From positions 268,139 to 332,138 of the forward strand of contig JANPWX010019206.1 of NCBI GenBank assembly GCA_024734555.1: a stretch of 64,000 bases of DNA, written 5' to 3'. This DNA is from Trochalopteron elliotii. Its lineage: Eukaryota; Chordata; Aves; Passeriformes; Leiothrichidae. Under the pieces are notes generated by a model. It made no database searches. It was not told where the DNA came from and saw only the letters and a program-made list of their open reading frames with translations. A program made the translations under genes and the position numbers. This document shows positions 37,078-48,290 of the stretch, piece by piece (within the stretch, counting starts at the first letter, position 1; each line of letters starts with the position of its first letter).

Positions 37078-37533
37078 TCAGTTTTGCCATTCTTCTAGGG
37101 TACAATTGGCTCTTGTTACAATAACTTGATTTGCAGAAGAGGGAGGGACTCCGGTGACATGTTTCACCCCTCACTTCTGCACAAACTTAACATCTTGCTG
37201 ACTGACAGAAGCTTGGTCATTGTTGGCTTCAATTTCTACAGGTACATCTACAACTTGCAAAATTGCTGTTGAATCAAATTTTCAGTGGGATCGTTTTTCC
37301 CCCGTTTTCTTTTGCTACTAATTTTCGGGTATAAGAAAAATTGAGATGTCTTACAGACTCACAGAGGATCAAATGTGTTCAGCATCAAGCTGTTTTGAAT
37401 TAGTTGTTTTGCAATTTGCACCTTGTTCTTGGCCATAGGTTACTGCTCGACTCACGCAGGGATGTCAGTTAACTAGGTAATTTTCAGAATGGGTGGCTGC
37501 TCTGCAGAGGCCATGAAGAAAATGCTGATCTGT
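37078..37533 (-). pseudogene. pol: Broken pol: RT amino-terminal part joined to an integrase core piece
   Basis: Right after protease, minus-strand 37533-37390 in the protease frame matches the RT N-terminal region (PMAKNKVQIAKQLIQ), then after a one-base frame change 37380-37290 resembles the next RT block (SVSL, stop, DISIFLIP). From about 37260 a third frame resembles the integrase core (DVKFVQK, stop, GVKHVTGVPPSS, then TRANCTLEEW). The catalytic Glu expected before RAN is Thr. RT palm with its YxDD motif, RNase H and the integrase zinc domain are deleted. Stops in the RT/integrase frames include TAG 37473-37475, TGA 37452-37454, TAA 37440-37442, TAA 37351-37353 and TGA 37171-37173. Confidence 0.8.
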
Positions 37534-37935
37534 GGTTACGACCAGCCAAGCTGGGACAGCACATCTTTGCCTATCAGTCCTGGAAGTTGCATGGGCAGAG
37601 TCATGAAGTACAGTTGAGTTGTAACAACTTGATTGTTTTCAAAAATGATGCTGATGGGATTTGTGCTCATAAAAGGAATTGCCATTCCGCTTGCTCTTAT
37701 AATGTGGTTGCTCGAAGCTTGCAAAGGCCAATCAGATGGCCAATACAATAGATTGACAAATGAAACAGTGGATCCCGTGTCAAGTAGCAGCGTCAGTGGA
37801 ATGCAGTGGGAGCTGTGCTGTAACTGTACTTTTCCCCAAAACTGAGGATTTGTGGATGTTTGTTTGTCCAACTGATCTTGGCAGTGTAACAGTTCCGTAA
37901 GTTTTGTTGTTACTTGTTGGAACTCATCTGCACTC
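37534..37935 (-). pseudogene. pro: Retroviral aspartic protease (pro) remnant
   Basis: The minus-strand frame is open from about 37935 to the TAA at 37536-37534. From the TTG at 37871 it gives 111 residues with LLLDTGST (active-site DTG at residues 31-33), a central Gly/Pro/Phe-rich flap region, and GLIGKDVLSQLG near the C-terminus, which is the conserved G-(R/K)-D element. There is no ATG at the front, as expected for a protease made by ribosomal frameshifting from gag. It is close to full protease length and the best preserved part of the provirus. The terminal TAA lies where the product should continue into RT. Confidence 0.88.
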
Positions 37936-37969
37936 TGTGCATTTCCTTACGACCGCAGGGTGCCGTGAG

Positions 37970-38680
37970 TCAAAGAGTCAGGGCTTCTGTTTCGTGGGGG
38001 GCATTCTGTGGCTGTTGTGCAGTGTGGCTGCGCTGCTGTCTCTTTCGCAGCAGCTGCTGCGCTCGACTCTCCCCGCAGGGCTGCCTCCCCCCACGCTGCC
38101 GACACTGACTCCACCCTCGCAGGAGAAAGGGGGGGCTGCACCGCTGCGCCGCCTCTCTGCCGTCTCCGCCCTGCGCACCTTCCCAGTGATCCACCTCCCG
38201 GGCAGGCCCTGCCCCGCCTTCAGCTCTGCCTGACTCCACGTCATTCACCAAGCCCCCAGAATGGAACGGCAGAGCCACTTCCTGGTCACGCTCAGTCCGT
38301 CTGGGCAGCGGCGGGAGCGCTTCCTCCACCTGAGTCACATGAGCAAGGACATCTGGCCTGGCTGCGCTGGTCGCTGCCATTGCTCGCGTGGCTGTGGCAG
38401 GCAGTTCCTCTGCAAAGACAGTTCGTAAGGTATTTAAAACTGTTTGCCAAACCGCTCTCTGTTCCGGCGCGGGTTTTTCGTCCCTGCCGCCTGAGATTGC
38501 GGCGTCTGACATTAAATTGCCAATCTCGCTCCATGCTGCGCCTCTGAACACCATATTTAACTTTCCGTTTTTTCTGGCCCACAGGGCCAACTGCTCTAAG
38601 TCAGTGTCCTTCAGTTTTTCACCTCTCTTAGAGAGGAGATTAAACAAAAGCCGCGTGGCCACCGTAAATTCTGTTTCCAT
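37970..38680 (-). pseudogene. gag: Truncated gag: matrix domain and linker only
   Basis: The first ATG in frame is at 38680, 31 bases downstream of a good splice donor, and gives 236 residues. The frame itself is open further up, to 38725, without an ATG. The first 90 or so residues (METEFTVATRLLFNLL..., LALWARKNGKL, W-EIGNLMSDAAISGG, W-TVLNTLRTVF) look like the helical M domain of alpha/betaretroviral Gag. Position 2 is Glu, not Gly, so there is no myristoylation signal. After the matrix the product is Ala/Glu/Arg/Gln-rich linker and stops. No capsid major homology region and no CCHC knuckle follow before protease, so an internal deletion removed them. Confidence 0.82.
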
Positions 38681-38710
38681 TCTGCACTCAGTCTCTGTTC
38701 CCCACTGCGG

Positions 38711-38718
38711 CTTACCTT
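38711..38718 (-). promoter_or_regulatory. Candidate major splice donor of the provirus
   Basis: The minus strand reads AAG then GTAAGC, a near-consensus donor, between the leader and the gag ATG. That is the usual place for the donor that makes env mRNA. Confidence 0.55.
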
Positions 38719-38812
38719 CCCCCACGGCGTGGCTGGAGCGCTGCGGACCAACTTCTCAGCTCCGTAGAATTCAGACCCGAGTTGAACAGCGAGAATGGGA
38801 CCAAAAACGGAG

Positions 38813-38921
38813 GCTTAACCCACATTTAAGTGAATCACATGGAAGTGAAACCCACGTTGAGGCGAAATTAAACCACATCGAAGTGAAAACAGGCATGCCT
38901 TTCTTAATCCGCATTAAAGTG
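38813..38921 (-). repeat. Degenerate tandem repeats in the proviral leader
   Basis: On the plus strand the pattern CCACAT..AAGTG recurs about five times at 16-21-base spacing (around CCCACATTTAAGTG, CACATGGAAGTG, CCACGTTGAGGCG, CCACATCGAAGTG and CCGCATTAAAGTG). The palindrome GGCATGCC (38892-38899) lies inside. The set lies between the primer site and gag, where packaging signals sit in retroviruses. Confidence 0.6.
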
Positions 38922-38930
38922 CAGGGTCCT

Positions 38931-38948
38931 TGAGCCGATCGGGTGCCA
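38931..38948 (-). other. Primer binding site of the provirus
   Basis: The minus strand reads TGGCACCCGATCGGCTCA two bases after the LTR end. The TGG start pairs with a tRNA CCA tail. It most resembles the tRNA-Lys class (TGGCGCCC...) but is not a good match to any tRNA I can recall, so the primer is unassigned. Confidence 0.7.
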
Positions 38949-38950
38949 TT

Positions 38951-40034
38951 AGAAAGCCGAGGGAACCCCGAAATGTTGGGATGCGTATCTCTTTGGTCAG
39001 CCCGCTGCTCGGCTGGACCACCCGGTAGCTCTGATACGCCACAACAGAACCGATTTGTGAGATCTTGGCTCAGCAGCACCCCGACTTTCGCTGTCACGGC
39101 TGTGGTATAAATGAAAGAGGGGACTCTCGGAGGTTCGGGGAACAGAGGTTTATTCGGGGGTCACAGGGGAACCCCTTACCTCAGGCCCGGTGCCTCAGGA
39201 GAGACCCTGGACCTGGGCTGCAGGGGGGTTTTGTCCAGGACAAGTTCAAGGGGTGGGTACAAACTGTAAACCAATAAAACAAAGCAAAGCAACAAATTCC
39301 AACTGAATTACCTAACTACAAACAAATCAAAGGTAATTTGGGGAGGGGTCTCAGGGGAATCTGCCAACTGCAGGCCAAATCTCCTCGAAGGTTCTGGACC
39401 TTGGAGATAAGGACTCAGTGATGGACAGAGGAAAGAAGGATACATTGGAGAGGATGGGCAGGGATCATCATGGGGAGAGGACCAATAGGAAACAGTCTCT
39501 GGGCAAAGACCAGAGAGGCATAGAAACCCTTATCAACTTATGATAAGAGAAAACTCCAAGACAAGAGGCCCATATGGGGTAACTAAAACTATACTAACTT
39601 ATAATAAAACTTTTAAAACCAAAATCCTGCAACCCCACACCGAAATAAGTGAGAAGTTGGCAAGAGCAAAAACGCAGGTCCGACCAGTATGGTTAATCCT
39701 ACGTTCTCCGTTTATTCTGGCTGAAATGGCTGGTTATATACACTTCTACATAGTTTACTCTACAGGTGCATCCTCATTGGCATACAGCACAGGGAAAAAT
39801 GCAAACACACATTGTTGACTAAACTCTTAAGGCAGCTACTGTGTCCACACCAACCACTGCACCTGCTAACTACTAGAAAACCCTCTGTCTCTGGCTAACA
39901 GCTTAAGGTGTATTTTAACTGCACCACAGACTTGGCAGCTGAATTTCTGACTGCGCCACTGAGGCCCAATCTGGGTGATTCACTCACAGTCCCAATACAA
40001 ATCATATCCACTGTCCCTAAGAAATTCTGCAACA
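38951..40034 (-). repeat. 5' LTR of the provirus, interrupted
   Basis: The LTR consists of 39646-40034 (389 bp) and 38951-38973 (23 bp), 412 bp in all, the same as the 3' LTR. The interruption is the nested LTR plus one copy of its CCGAAA duplication. The two proviral LTRs differ at five sites, all in the R/U5 part. Confidence 0.92.
38974..39639 (-). mobile_element. Nested solo LTR with 6-bp TSD (ERVK-like)
   Basis: CCGAAA flanks it on both sides (38968-38973 and 39640-39645). On the minus strand it runs TGTGGGGTTGCAGG...GCATCCCAACA, with CCCGAATAAACCTC as polyadenylation signal near 39150. It is 666 bp and inserted into the 5' LTR of the provirus, so it is younger than that provirus. Confidence 0.93.
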
Positions 40035-40040
40035 GGCATG

Positions 40041-43000
40041 GAGCAAGGCATGTCTGAGTGCTTTCCTGGAAACCCAGCCTGGGAGGGCTGCAGTCCCATC
40101 CTCTCTGTAAATGCATTAGTACCTATTGTTTTAGCACCAGGTGCACATGTTTGTCTACAAATTATTTTCCTCCTGAAGGCCAAAGAACAAAAGCCAATAA
40201 ACCCCCTAAATTGGAAAATAGCCTCATCCAAGCTCATTTGCAGGAAGTCCAACACTCTCAGCTTTATCATTCCAAAACCCATGAAGGCAACACAAGAGAC
40301 AGCTCCATGTGCTTTATATAGAGAAAAAGAATAATTTTTCCTCAAGAAAGCTCAAACAGCCTTACTGAGGGATTGGGGGAAGAAATGTTCAAGTCTAATG
40401 ATATCTTTGGTTTCAGTAAGTTTTATCTAATTTAGCAATAAGATAAAAATCTGAATTTTCTTTTATCACTCATTTTATCATAGGTCTTCCTGTACAGCCA
40501 GAACAATTAAATTCTTGTGTGGAATGACTGAAAATGTGCTCAAAAGGGAAAGTTGCTTGCTTTGGTTTTGCCTTTTCTTTTGTGCTCTCCAAAGACCTGG
40601 TTGAGAGACTGCACAGCTGGAGAATATTACTCATGTGGAAAAGGAAAAAAAAAGATGAATCTAAACCAATTAAAAATACTTGAAATTTTATAGAATTTTT
40701 TATGACTATCTCACTTTTGCATTTCAGATTAAATAGATCTTTGCAACTCCTTCTGATCACATTCTAATGACAAACAACACATAACACGATCTGAAGCAAT
40801 TTTGGAAAACATCACACAGAAAATCCACAGCAGGTCTTTTTGCCCACAGTAATTAATATCAGAAGCTATGGAGAGGTCCACACAGGTATTACCAGTTTTC
40901 TGCAAATCTGCTTTTCAAGTTTTGAATTATTTTAAATAACACAGAATATTCAGATAGATTTCAGACAACTCACAGTGAATCACCTAAAAACAGGGATTTA
41001 TCCCCTTCCATTATGACAGCCCAAACAGGAGCACCACTGCTTTTAAGGAGTGGGTATTTGTCATGATATTCCCAAATACAATGTCAATTCAAGCTTTCAT
41101 TTTTAGAGTTCTTCAAAGTTCTGACACAGTTATTTCTGCAACAAACAGCTATGAAGAGATTGAATCTACTGTACCATGAAAGTTTTGGAAGGGAGGGACT
41201 TATCCTGACAAATCAGAACAGAAATTGAATCTACCAAGCAAAGTCACTCCTTTGTAGGGTAGTGTTTAATTAAAAAAGGCCATTTCAGTCCTCTGGGAAG
41301 TCAAAAGAATATATAAGACAAAATCCCTTTTTGCTTAAAATCAGATAGATAAGAGCACAACAGGAGAGCAACGTGTTCCAGCTGCCAGTGGTATTTTCCA
41401 CAAGCACAGTTCACTGGTTTCAGTGGTAAATAGAAATATAAATAAGTTCTTTGAAAGAGGTTTCTCTTTCCTGCTGGGAAACTGAGGGATGGGGTTGGTG
41501 TTCAGGGGTACAGGAACTGGTAAGGTGCATTTCAGCTGTCGCTGAAATTTGGTGCTTGGCTCAGTAATAACAACTTAGAGACATCTAGAGAGTCATAAAA
41601 GGTCTGTCTTGAGGACAAGGTTCACCTCTGAGGCAGAGACAGAGAGGGAATTGGGTGGATTGGGGGGAAGGAGACCTGGAAGCAGGAAGGTGAGTTTGCT
41701 GCTCAGAGAAAACACAAGAAGAAAGGAATGGAGGAGTTTCTTGACAAGGGCAAGAAGAGGCTTTGTAAGTGGAATATTTTCACTTACTTTTTTACCCATC
41801 CTGGTTCAGCTTGTCATCAGTTGCTCACCGTACAAGGACATCTATCCTGTGAAGAACTGAGCTCTTTTTCTTCCCACGTTGAAGATTTCTGTCTGCAAGT
41901 CCCATTCCAGTTTCCAAAAAGCAGTCCTAGAAATGGCTGTGGGTAAAAGAGGAGGATATTTACTCTGCCTGTACCTTTGAACCATCTCTGAGTGTGGAGA
42001 TGAAAGAGATAAAAAAAGTCAGAGCAAGAAGGCCAATGCCCAGGTGCTCTCTTCTTCTAGAGGTTCACACTGGGTTTAAATTAGTAAGTGAATCTTAGCC
42101 AGCAATAACAAGTAACATCCTTCTTCACTTCAATGTGAAACCAGAAAACAGCACTCAGAAATCATTATTGTCTTCCCAAATAAAATGGATTTGTGGGGGA
42201 AAAAAATGAGCACAGAGAAAGGCAGGTTCCAAAAATGTCTGATATTTGGGGGTTTTTTGGGTGGAGGAAAAAAGAGCAGCAGTGAAACAGTGGGAACTCT
42301 CCTGAAGTGCAGCAGCAGAAAGCATGAAATTAAATCAGATAATTAGGCATGTGTGAACTGCTGCTAGCAGGAGGATGCAAATTACTCATCTGTATATCTG
42401 ACTTCCCAAATTAATAAGGAATGTTGGAAAGGGGAATCATTAGTCTTGGTGGTGATGGGATCAGCTCTACATCCTTATGGGAACGCAGGTGGGAGTAGAA
42501 GGGAGAGAGGAAAATTTTCTGCTTCTAGAGAGTTTTGTCCCCTCTAAAGCCAGCAGTGGGTGTAACAGGAGGTGAAAGGAAGAACCTGAGCAGCAAAGTG
42601 TGACTCCAAAGTTTGATACAGAAGGAGAAAATTCTCTTTTCTCCAGTTCCTAAAACCTCACTCCAGAGGAAGACAGTGCTGTGCCAGCTGGGGAAGGGAA
42701 AGGAAGGGCAACTCCCAATTCTCCTGCAGAGGCCATTTCTATTTAATTTAGGAACTACCTTCATCATCTCTATAATGACACAAAACTTAAGAAAATAAAG
42801 AAAATTTAAGAACTCGCTATATCCTCAATGTGTTTGTGTTTCTGTACAATAATCTGACTCTCAAATATTTAACCTAGATATACTTCTGGAACAAACTCAG
42901 CTTTTTTCCTACTTAGGGACTGTAACTGGGCCAATATGTGTTATTTTCAATTGTTTTGAGTGCTACATTTTCCTCTCTTAATATTTGTGTTCAGGTATCA

Positions 43001-45644
43001 TTGTTGACTTGATTTTCCAGAGCTCAAAATGTGGACATTTCATATTCCATTCCATTCCAATTCAGCACCTTCTCGTGAGATATGAAAAAAGTATTCATAG
43101 AAAGCGGTTGTATTTAGGTTTAACATTGTTAGTGTTTCCTCTCATGAGGGATATTAAATAATTTCATGCACAACTGCTCAAAATATTTTTTAAACTTCTG
43201 TAAACATAAGATTGTGAAATTCTAACATATGTTATGTGGTATTTAATCCTCCAGAGGAACTGAAGGAACAAAACACTTCTGCTAAAGTAATTAATAAGCA
43301 CCAATACATATACCTAGAAGCTGTTCCATCAAAATGAATCATATCCTTCTTGAAGTCACACCCAATATTTAAGCAGTCTAAAAATGAAAATTCAATATTC
43401 AAGAACACCAGCTGAAACAAGTGCTGAAATCTCATGTATCGAGATCAAATCACCAGAGCTGTGCTACCTTCTGGTGCTCCTGAATCAGGAAAAATAGGGA
43501 AGTTATTTGTAGAAAATTAATTTTGCCTATGAGAAACCTCGTTTGGCACAGCACATGAATCCTGTGGGGACTGGAGATTAAGGTTAAAGTGCATGTTAAT
43601 GAATTATTGAAAGTAAATTAAAAATCAGCAGAGTTTACTAAATCCACTACCATTTGTAAAGGTATTTTCAGTTACTGCTTACAGACATGACAGATAATTC
43701 TTGCTTTTTGTTTACTTGCAATTTAACATATGCAAAATTCTCTGCTAAGTGAATCCCACTGTAATACTTAGTCAGCATTAAAGTGCTTCACATATTTTGT
43801 CCTAATATTTACTAGGCAAAAATAGAAACTCAGGCCATGTGTCAATCTTTTCAATCAACATAGAATTCCTCAAGGTGTAGCAAAAAGTTCGAGCTCCTTC
43901 TATCAGGTTAGTGTTGAAGCTGCTGCCTGTGGGTCCTGGGCAGAGCTGCAGGAAAATGTTTCTTCCAGTTCAGGGGAAAGCCAGAACAATTGAATTCTCC
44001 TCCTTCTCTCAAGGTGTGACAGCACAGAAGAAATAAATTAAAATTCCATGAACAGCAGAAGGCATAATAAGGAGAGGCAGTATCCCAATCAATGAGGTAT
44101 TTCATTGGATTACCATTACTAATTCTGAAAATAGAGCTGCTCAATTGTTTTACACTGCACTGAATGAACACTTAAATAAAAATCAGTATCTGAGCCTGCA
44201 TTAGAACCATGGACTCCTCCACAGGTGATGTCACTGGGCTATAAATTCATGATCTTTCTCTTAATATTTCATGCTTCATTCTTTTTTTTACTATTTATCA
44301 TATGAGAGTTTTACACATAAAGCCTAGCTTATACTTCTTAATATTTGTATTTTTACTCTTAATAATAATTTCAATGTAATTTTTAAGATGGGTGTGGATT
44401 TTTTTCAGCTTTTCACTTTAAAGTAATGTTTGCAGTAATGAAATTTCTTTATTGAAATGATAATTCAAAACAATTAAAAAAATTATTGATTCTTGGTTTT
44501 GATTTTGGCAATTCTCTTAGTACTGAATAAGGAAGCCTGCATGGTTTAAGATGTTATTAATAAAATGTAAGTTCTCAGTAAAATCAGAAAAGAAAGAAAT
44601 GAAAAAGCCTATGTTTCTTCATCTTCACATGACAAAGAATGGAAAGCTACAGCTTTAAATGTCCAGGTCGATTTTCATGTAAAGACATTTTCATAATAAA
44701 CGTGGTTTTTGTGGTTGAGTTACAAAAAGTTCCATTCAGTTGTCATTATCTGAATGACAGAAGTGACATAGAAATTGAAATTCCTTTTTCCTTCACAGAA
44801 GGTTCCTCCAATTCAGTATTGAAAAAATGTTGAATACCAAAACTGTCACTGCCTTTTTCACATAGGCTTCTGCTGGGCCAACACGCTGCACACCTTTGCA
44901 AAATGTTTAATTAATTTACACTAATGATGCAGCCACTCCATTCTTACACAGCTCTCCCCACGGCCCCTCCTCTGCACAGATCCATTCCCGAGGATCAAAG
45001 TCAACATTCCTGGAGCTGGAGCTTCTCTGAGTGCTCCAGGGCACAATTTACCTTGCTCAATAGATATGTATAAATTTTTTTTTTTTTTTTTTTTGTGTCT
45101 GAAGAGGCTCTTCAGTATCTTTACCACAAAGCAGAATAAAGTGGCCATGAAATTTGGGCTCATCAGAGAATGAGGTGTCATTAGCCTAAAATTCCTGTGA
45201 TTAAACAGGCTGAGACAGGATCAAGCTTAATTACATAGGTAGAAGAGTTTAAGGACCACATTAAGGAACAGAAGAGGGAAACCCCACAATGTTGAACCCT
45301 TTATGTAACAGAATCTCTACAAAACATGTATTCAGCAGATATATTTTCTGCAGACAGGCTCTGCAAAGTATGGTTTTGAAGGTTGTAGAGACCAAAATAT
45401 AGATTTCTATGGAAAAAAAGAAAAAAAAAGTGGGAACTGCCTACTTGGGTCCTTTCAACTACATCACAAATTTATTTCTTCCCTAACTAAACTACGCTTT
45501 ATAGATAGTTGTTTTTTTTTTCCTTGGAAACAACCCAGCCCTTCCCCCAACATCAAGGCTTTTGGATCCACTCATCAACTTCAATTTGACAAATAATAGA
45601 GATCTCAAAGATACACAATTCAGAAAATACGAAAATAGTCATGT
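40041..45644. other. No gene seen; unique sequence
   Basis: Mostly AT-rich DNA, with no LTR ends and only short frames of about 60-121 codons without known motifs. A 20-base T run lies at 45075-45094. The frame at 41609-41860 overlaps a GA-rich tract and looks fortuitous. Confidence 0.5.
45075..45094. repeat. Poly-T tract, 20 bases
   Basis: An uninterrupted T run. No SINE, LINE or processed-gene body was recognised on either side. Confidence 0.85.
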
Positions 45645-45757
45645 AGTGGGCATGAATGGCTTTAAGCTGATGGAGGGCAGGCTTAAACTGGATATTAGGA
45701 AGAATGGGATGAGCTTTGAGGTCCCTTCCAACCCAAACCATACTAGGATTCTGTGAA
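45645..45757 (+). mobile_element. CR1 LINE 3'-end fragment
   Basis: GGGCAGGCTTAAACTGGATATTAGG, then CCTTCCAACCCAAACCATAC and the terminal GGATTCTGTGA match the end of CR1. It is a 5'-truncated copy in the same orientation as the other two CR1 tails in the window. Confidence 0.82.
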
Positions 45758-46178
45758 AAATCAGCAGCCTGAGAGGAAATCAATGACCCCACAGAAGGAA
45801 AGATTGAGAGTCTGACATTTTCTGTTTCAACAAACTGTATAATTTACCAGTTTTCTAGGCATTTTTGGAGCCAGCTGACACCATTTTGTGGGTTGGTGGG
45901 TAAAGGAGAAGTGCTGGGCTTGAGGGAAACTCTGGTTCCAGGTCTCCTGAATGTAGGAACACATTTACAAGAAATGAGGCTCCCTTGTTTCACAAGGTGT
46001 CTTTCCAGGTTTTCATCCCACAGCAATTCTTTGTCACAAAGCTGAAATACTTAAAAATCAGGTTCTGAAAGAGGCTGCACTGAGAACTTCACATTTTTCA
46101 CAGCTCAACAAACGCTGTCATGGAAAAGCTCTGTTAACACGGTTCACATACTTGTGCTGAAAATGACATTTAGCTGCA

Positions 46179-46217
46179 GACACACACACACACCCTCCCC
46201 CCCCACACACACACACC
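46179..46217. repeat. (CA)n microsatellite split by a C-rich core
   Basis: Two short CA runs flank CCCTCCCCCCCC. Confidence 0.85.
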
Positions 46218-47126
46218 AAGTCAGAGATGCAAAAAATTCCAAATATTTTTCCACAGAAATCCAGAATGACAAAATATTATCTGTTAGCACAAAGCAGAAT
46301 AAAAAGAACTGACTCTCTTTTTGAAGGTATTTAAGCTCAGTAACTGTCTAAAAGAGCATTTTCCCTCGCTGCTTTGAAGAACCCAAAATTTATTGCAGCA
46401 TAGTAGGAGTCTTCAAGAAAAGCACTTTTCAGAAAGTATGAAAGAAAAAATGACATATTCAGGGCTTTTTGTTTGTTTTGTTATGAAAAAACACGTGTAG
46501 AACATTCCTGAGGATGATGGCAGAGGATCAGAGCCTTCAGCAACACTAATCTGCTGTTCAACTCTATTTGTATTTCACCCGAAGGAAGAAATAATTGAGA
46601 GATTGACCAAAAACAGTTACTGAATTTGTTTAGTGCTAAATCCTGCAAGCATGCCAGGCTGGTTGAAAGCCGTAAAACCAAAAAATCTCACAGAACCATG
46701 AAGTGAGAACTCCTGAAAAAGATGTTTTACAGGACACAAAAGAAGATCCTAAACCAGCCAATGCCACAACTGCAGAGTGGGAGGCAATTTCACAGCATGT
46801 AAAGTCTTAGGACTTTCAATTCAAGTCCTTATGGGCAATGTAGATTAATAAATTACAATAAATATGAATGAAACATGAAAAATACCCAGAATCCAGTGCA
46901 TTGTTCAAAACAAAGCAGCTCAGGATCTCTTTCATTTCGAACAGGATGGGATACAAAGAAGCAGAGTGAATTCCACTAAAAATACAAGATTTTAGTTGTA
47001 CTGCCAGAAATGGCTTTCAAAATGCTCTAGAAGAAATAATGGGGTTTTATCCCCATCTTCTTACATAGAGCACAGTTATCCCTGAGAGCAGCTGAATTGA
47101 ATCCATTGCTATGCAAGAGGGAATTG

Positions 47127-47185
47127 CTATTATTATTATTATTATTATTATTATCATCATCATCATCATCTTCTTCTTCTTCTTT
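47127..47185. repeat. Compound trinucleotide microsatellite
   Basis: ATT repeats (about nine) pass into ATC repeats (about six) and then TTC repeats (about five) with no break. Such compound arrays grow by slippage from point-mutated units. Confidence 0.9.
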
Positions 47186-48290
47186 TAGGACCTTAAGATT
47201 CTTTCTTAGCTTCTCAGAAAGAACTGTTTCATTTCCTTGTCCTTATTTTCCACTCACCATAGCTCCCCTATCTGACACTTTTATCTGTTTTCAGTGTAAT
47301 TTGCAAAAATGAAGAGCTGTAAATCTTTCAGTTATTCAGGACAGCTGAGGATATTCACACTGGCCATTTACCTATAAAGCACAAAAGTGTTTGAACTACT
47401 CAAAAGTTGGTAATTTAAATAAACATATGCAACAAAGATATTAAAATAATATTTAATTACTCAATAAACTATTACACAAAATCATTGATTCATACACAGA
47501 TATCAATAAAACATAAAGGCCAACCCTCAATCTAGAAAATATTTGCCATTTCTACCTGAATTATCACTGGCAGTATCAGCATTAAAAAAGGAAATACTTG
47601 ACTTTGATTTGACATTATGCCTTTATTTTTGGGATGGCAGGAGTGAAGCCTTTATTAGCCAAGGGTGCCCAGTTTGCACCTTATTGCCTGTATAACTAAC
47701 TCAGAACATCTGGGCCACACGGGGTCTGCATTTCACTGCAGCATCAAGTCCCAAACTGGGAAAACTCTATCAGGACACCACATAACAGATGTCAAAACCT
47801 CTCATTTTTTACCCAGGAAACCCAGCAGTGGCACTTATTAACTGAGAAACTATTTCCACTCTTTTTACATGGGGAAGCTTGAAAGCACCAGCACTGTGAG
47901 GGATGTATAAATGGAAATTAGATGCTGCTTTTTGCCCAGAAAGCAAACAACTATCAGCTCCATCAAATGTTTGTTTTTCCTTTTCTTTTTAATTCCTTGG
48001 AGCAAAAAGGCCAGCTGGCATTCCTTCCATTTCTATTATTTTCTCAAGATTCAGAGTAAGCCAAACTCACAATTACCATAAATCCAGAGGGCAGTGTCTA
48101 ATAGATAAATCTACCAGAGCTGATGATTAGCATTTAGCTTTTGAGAAGAAATTCTGCTCATATTGCACCCACAATTCAATTTTAAATACATCATATGAAA
48201 ATGGAACGCAGCTCTCCACCCATCTGTTATTCTTCATTCCACCTTTTCTCTCTGGGTCTGATTATTCTCAATATCATCACTGTGGGCTGC

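Larger units (their letters stand above)
35018..40034 (-). mobile_element. Internally deleted ERV provirus (alpha/betaretrovirus-like) with nested LTR
   Basis: GGCATG at 35012-35017 and 40035-40040 marks the insertion. Two 412-bp LTRs bound it; the 5' copy (right end) is split by a nested 666-bp LTR. Minus-strand order is LTR, primer site, leader, splice donor, gag matrix, protease, RT start, integrase piece, env-leader-like region, decayed env, polypurine tract, LTR. Without the nested LTR it is about 4.3 kb, far shorter than the usual 7-9 kb of such proviruses. Capsid, nucleocapsid zinc knuckles, most RT, RNase H and most env are absent. Five LTR-LTR differences suggest an age of a few million years at typical songbird rates. 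It cannot encode a replicating virus. Confidence 0.93.
45758..48284. other. No gene seen; microsatellites present
   Basis: Unique AT-rich sequence carrying two microsatellites, annotated separately. It ends in the GGCTGC duplication of the next LTR. Confidence 0.5.

Noticed and set aside
45075..45094. Poly-T as the tail of a SINE or processed pseudogene on the minus strand
   Set aside because: No body sequence, TSD or retrocopy is visible beside it.
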